A stretch of DNA of 7,149 nucleotides, taken from the NCBI GenBank assembly GCA_028714615.1, contig JAQTMA010000209.1, positions 1-7,149 on the forward strand, in the 5' to 3' direction. The position numbers and the translations under genes were made by a program. Position 1 is the stretch's first letter. Each line of letters opens with the position of its first letter. This document shows, one piece after another, positions 6,401 through 7,149 of the stretch. A model generated the notes under the pieces. The model saw only the letters and a list, made by a program, of their open reading frames with translations. It was not told the origin of the DNA and made no database searches. Source of the stretch: Anaerolineaceae bacterium. Its GTDB lineage: Bacteria; Chloroflexota; Anaerolineae; Anaerolineales; Anaerolineaceae.

Positions 6401-6405
6401 AGGAG
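6401..6405 (+). promoter_or_regulatory. Ribosome binding site of the last gene
   Basis: AGGAG lies seven bases before ATG 6413 and supports that start codon. By contrast, the upstream PPIase gene has no such site. Confidence 0.75.
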
Positions 6406-6412
6406 AAAATCG

Positions 6413-7149
6413 ATGGACGTAACCATCCAAAAGCCAGTCCCTAGCTATACCACCCGCGCCAGAAATGACACGATATGGAACATCCTGACTTTCCTGGTGC
6501 TGTTGGGCACCATGTGCATGGTTGGCGCCTTTGCAGTCATTTATCTTTCGCCTAACTGGTTCTTCAACCCATTTCCCCCGGTAAAGCTACCGGAGGCGGC
6601 GGCGCTTCCCCCGGCTACCTCGACGTCTGCTTTCCCTTCCACCTGGACCCCAACGGTCACGCAAGAACCGGCGGCAACTAACACTCCCCAGCCAGAAACA
6701 CCGACCGAGACGCCCTATATCGCTCCCACCCAACCTCCCTTGGAGGTAACCCCACTACCCCCCGCCGTAGAAGGGAATCCTACTCAACCGGGATCGGTTT
6801 ATCCGTTCGAGCTGCGCGGTCAGTTGGCAAGCGTTATGAGCACGATCATCTATCCGGATAAAGGGTGCAATTGGTTAGGGGTGGGTGGCCAGGTATTCGA
6901 CCTGCAAGGCGCACCCCTGGTCGGAGCCAGTGTATTGGTCGGTGGAAAGCTGGCCGGAAAACCGGTCAGTCTGCTAACCCTGACCGGAACTGCCCGGCAG
7001 TACGGCGAAGCCGGTTATGAAGTGCAATTGGGCAACCAACCGGTAGCCTCGGCCGGTACACTCTGGCTCCAACTGATCGATCAGGCGGGTCTACCGCTTT
7101 CCGGAAAGGTTGCTTTTGACACCGCCGAGGATTGCCAGAAAAACCTGGT
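6413..7149 (+). CDS. Membrane-anchored protein with Pro/Thr-rich linker and C-terminal beta-rich domain (3' end cut by window)
   Basis: An open frame of 245 codons runs off the window edge without a stop. The product has a short cytoplasmic N-terminus, a membrane segment at about 22-45, and a long low-complexity linker rich in Pro and Thr (about 53-127, with TPT/TPQP/PTETP motifs). From about 133 a compact domain includes GCNWLGVGGQVFDLQGAPLV (151-170), GEAGYEVQLG and GTLWLQLIDQAGLPLSG. The GQVFDLQGAPLVGASV stretch resembles the beta-sandwich of carboxypeptidase-regulatory/Ig-like domains. Cys152 and Cys241 could form a disulfide outside the cell. The family seems familiar from Anaerolineae genomes but I know no function or symbol. 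It probably shares the PPIase transcript (44-bp gap). From the domain's appearance it probably ends soon after the window. Confidence 0.85.
   Translation, partial: MDVTIQKPVPSYTTRARNDTIWNILTFLVLLGTMCMVGAFAVIYLSPNWFFNPFPPVKLPEAAALPPATSTSAFPSTWTPTVTQEPAATNTPQPETPTETPYIAPTQPPLEVTPLPPAVEGNPTQPGSVYPFELRGQLASVMSTIIYPDKGCNWLGVGGQVFDLQGAPLVGASVLVGGKLAGKPVSLLTLTGTARQYGEAGYEVQLGNQPVASAGTLWLQLIDQAGLPLSGKVAFDTAEDCQKNL

Overview
The window looks like chromosomal DNA from a bacterium of the phylum Chloroflexota, most likely class Anaerolineae. Three things suggest this. Four of the six proteins have one N-terminal membrane segment or lipoprotein signal followed by a Pro/Thr-rich linker. A CIRCE-controlled groES-groEL operon is present. 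The last gene has a Cys-containing C-terminal domain of a type I associate with Anaerolineae. The taxonomic call is inference from style and recalled families, not from a search.

Layout, left to right. (1) Bases 1-415 hold no convincing gene but are full of nested inverted repeats, so they look like a structured non-coding RNA or the remains of an RNA-bearing mobile element. (2) An extended -10 promoter (432-440) leads into two tandem paralogous genes (447-1742 and 1739-3178) for membrane-anchored TPR proteins, coupled by an ATGA stop/start overlap. (3) A consensus sigma-70-type promoter and a perfect CIRCE operator precede groES (3355-3648) and groEL (3680-5311), and a textbook intrinsic terminator (5336-5370) ends the operon. 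(4) A TATAAT box sits just upstream of an apparently leaderless gene (5442-6368) for a SurA/PrsA-like parvulin lipoprotein. A further membrane-anchored protein follows (6413 to the window edge, truncated).

All genes are on the + strand, but they form at least three transcription units: the TPR pair, the heat-shock chaperonin operon, and the PPIase plus downstream membrane protein. GroES/GroEL fold cytoplasmic proteins under HrcA control. The parvulin lipoprotein probably assists folding outside the membrane. The TPR pair are probably extracytoplasmic scaffolds of unknown partner.

The parts most worth a second look are the structured 1-415 region, the paired -10/ATG arrangements that suggest leaderless transcription, the cysteine pattern shared by the TPR paralogs (plus an extra four-Cys insert in the second), and a GroEL without the usual Gly-Gly-Met tail.
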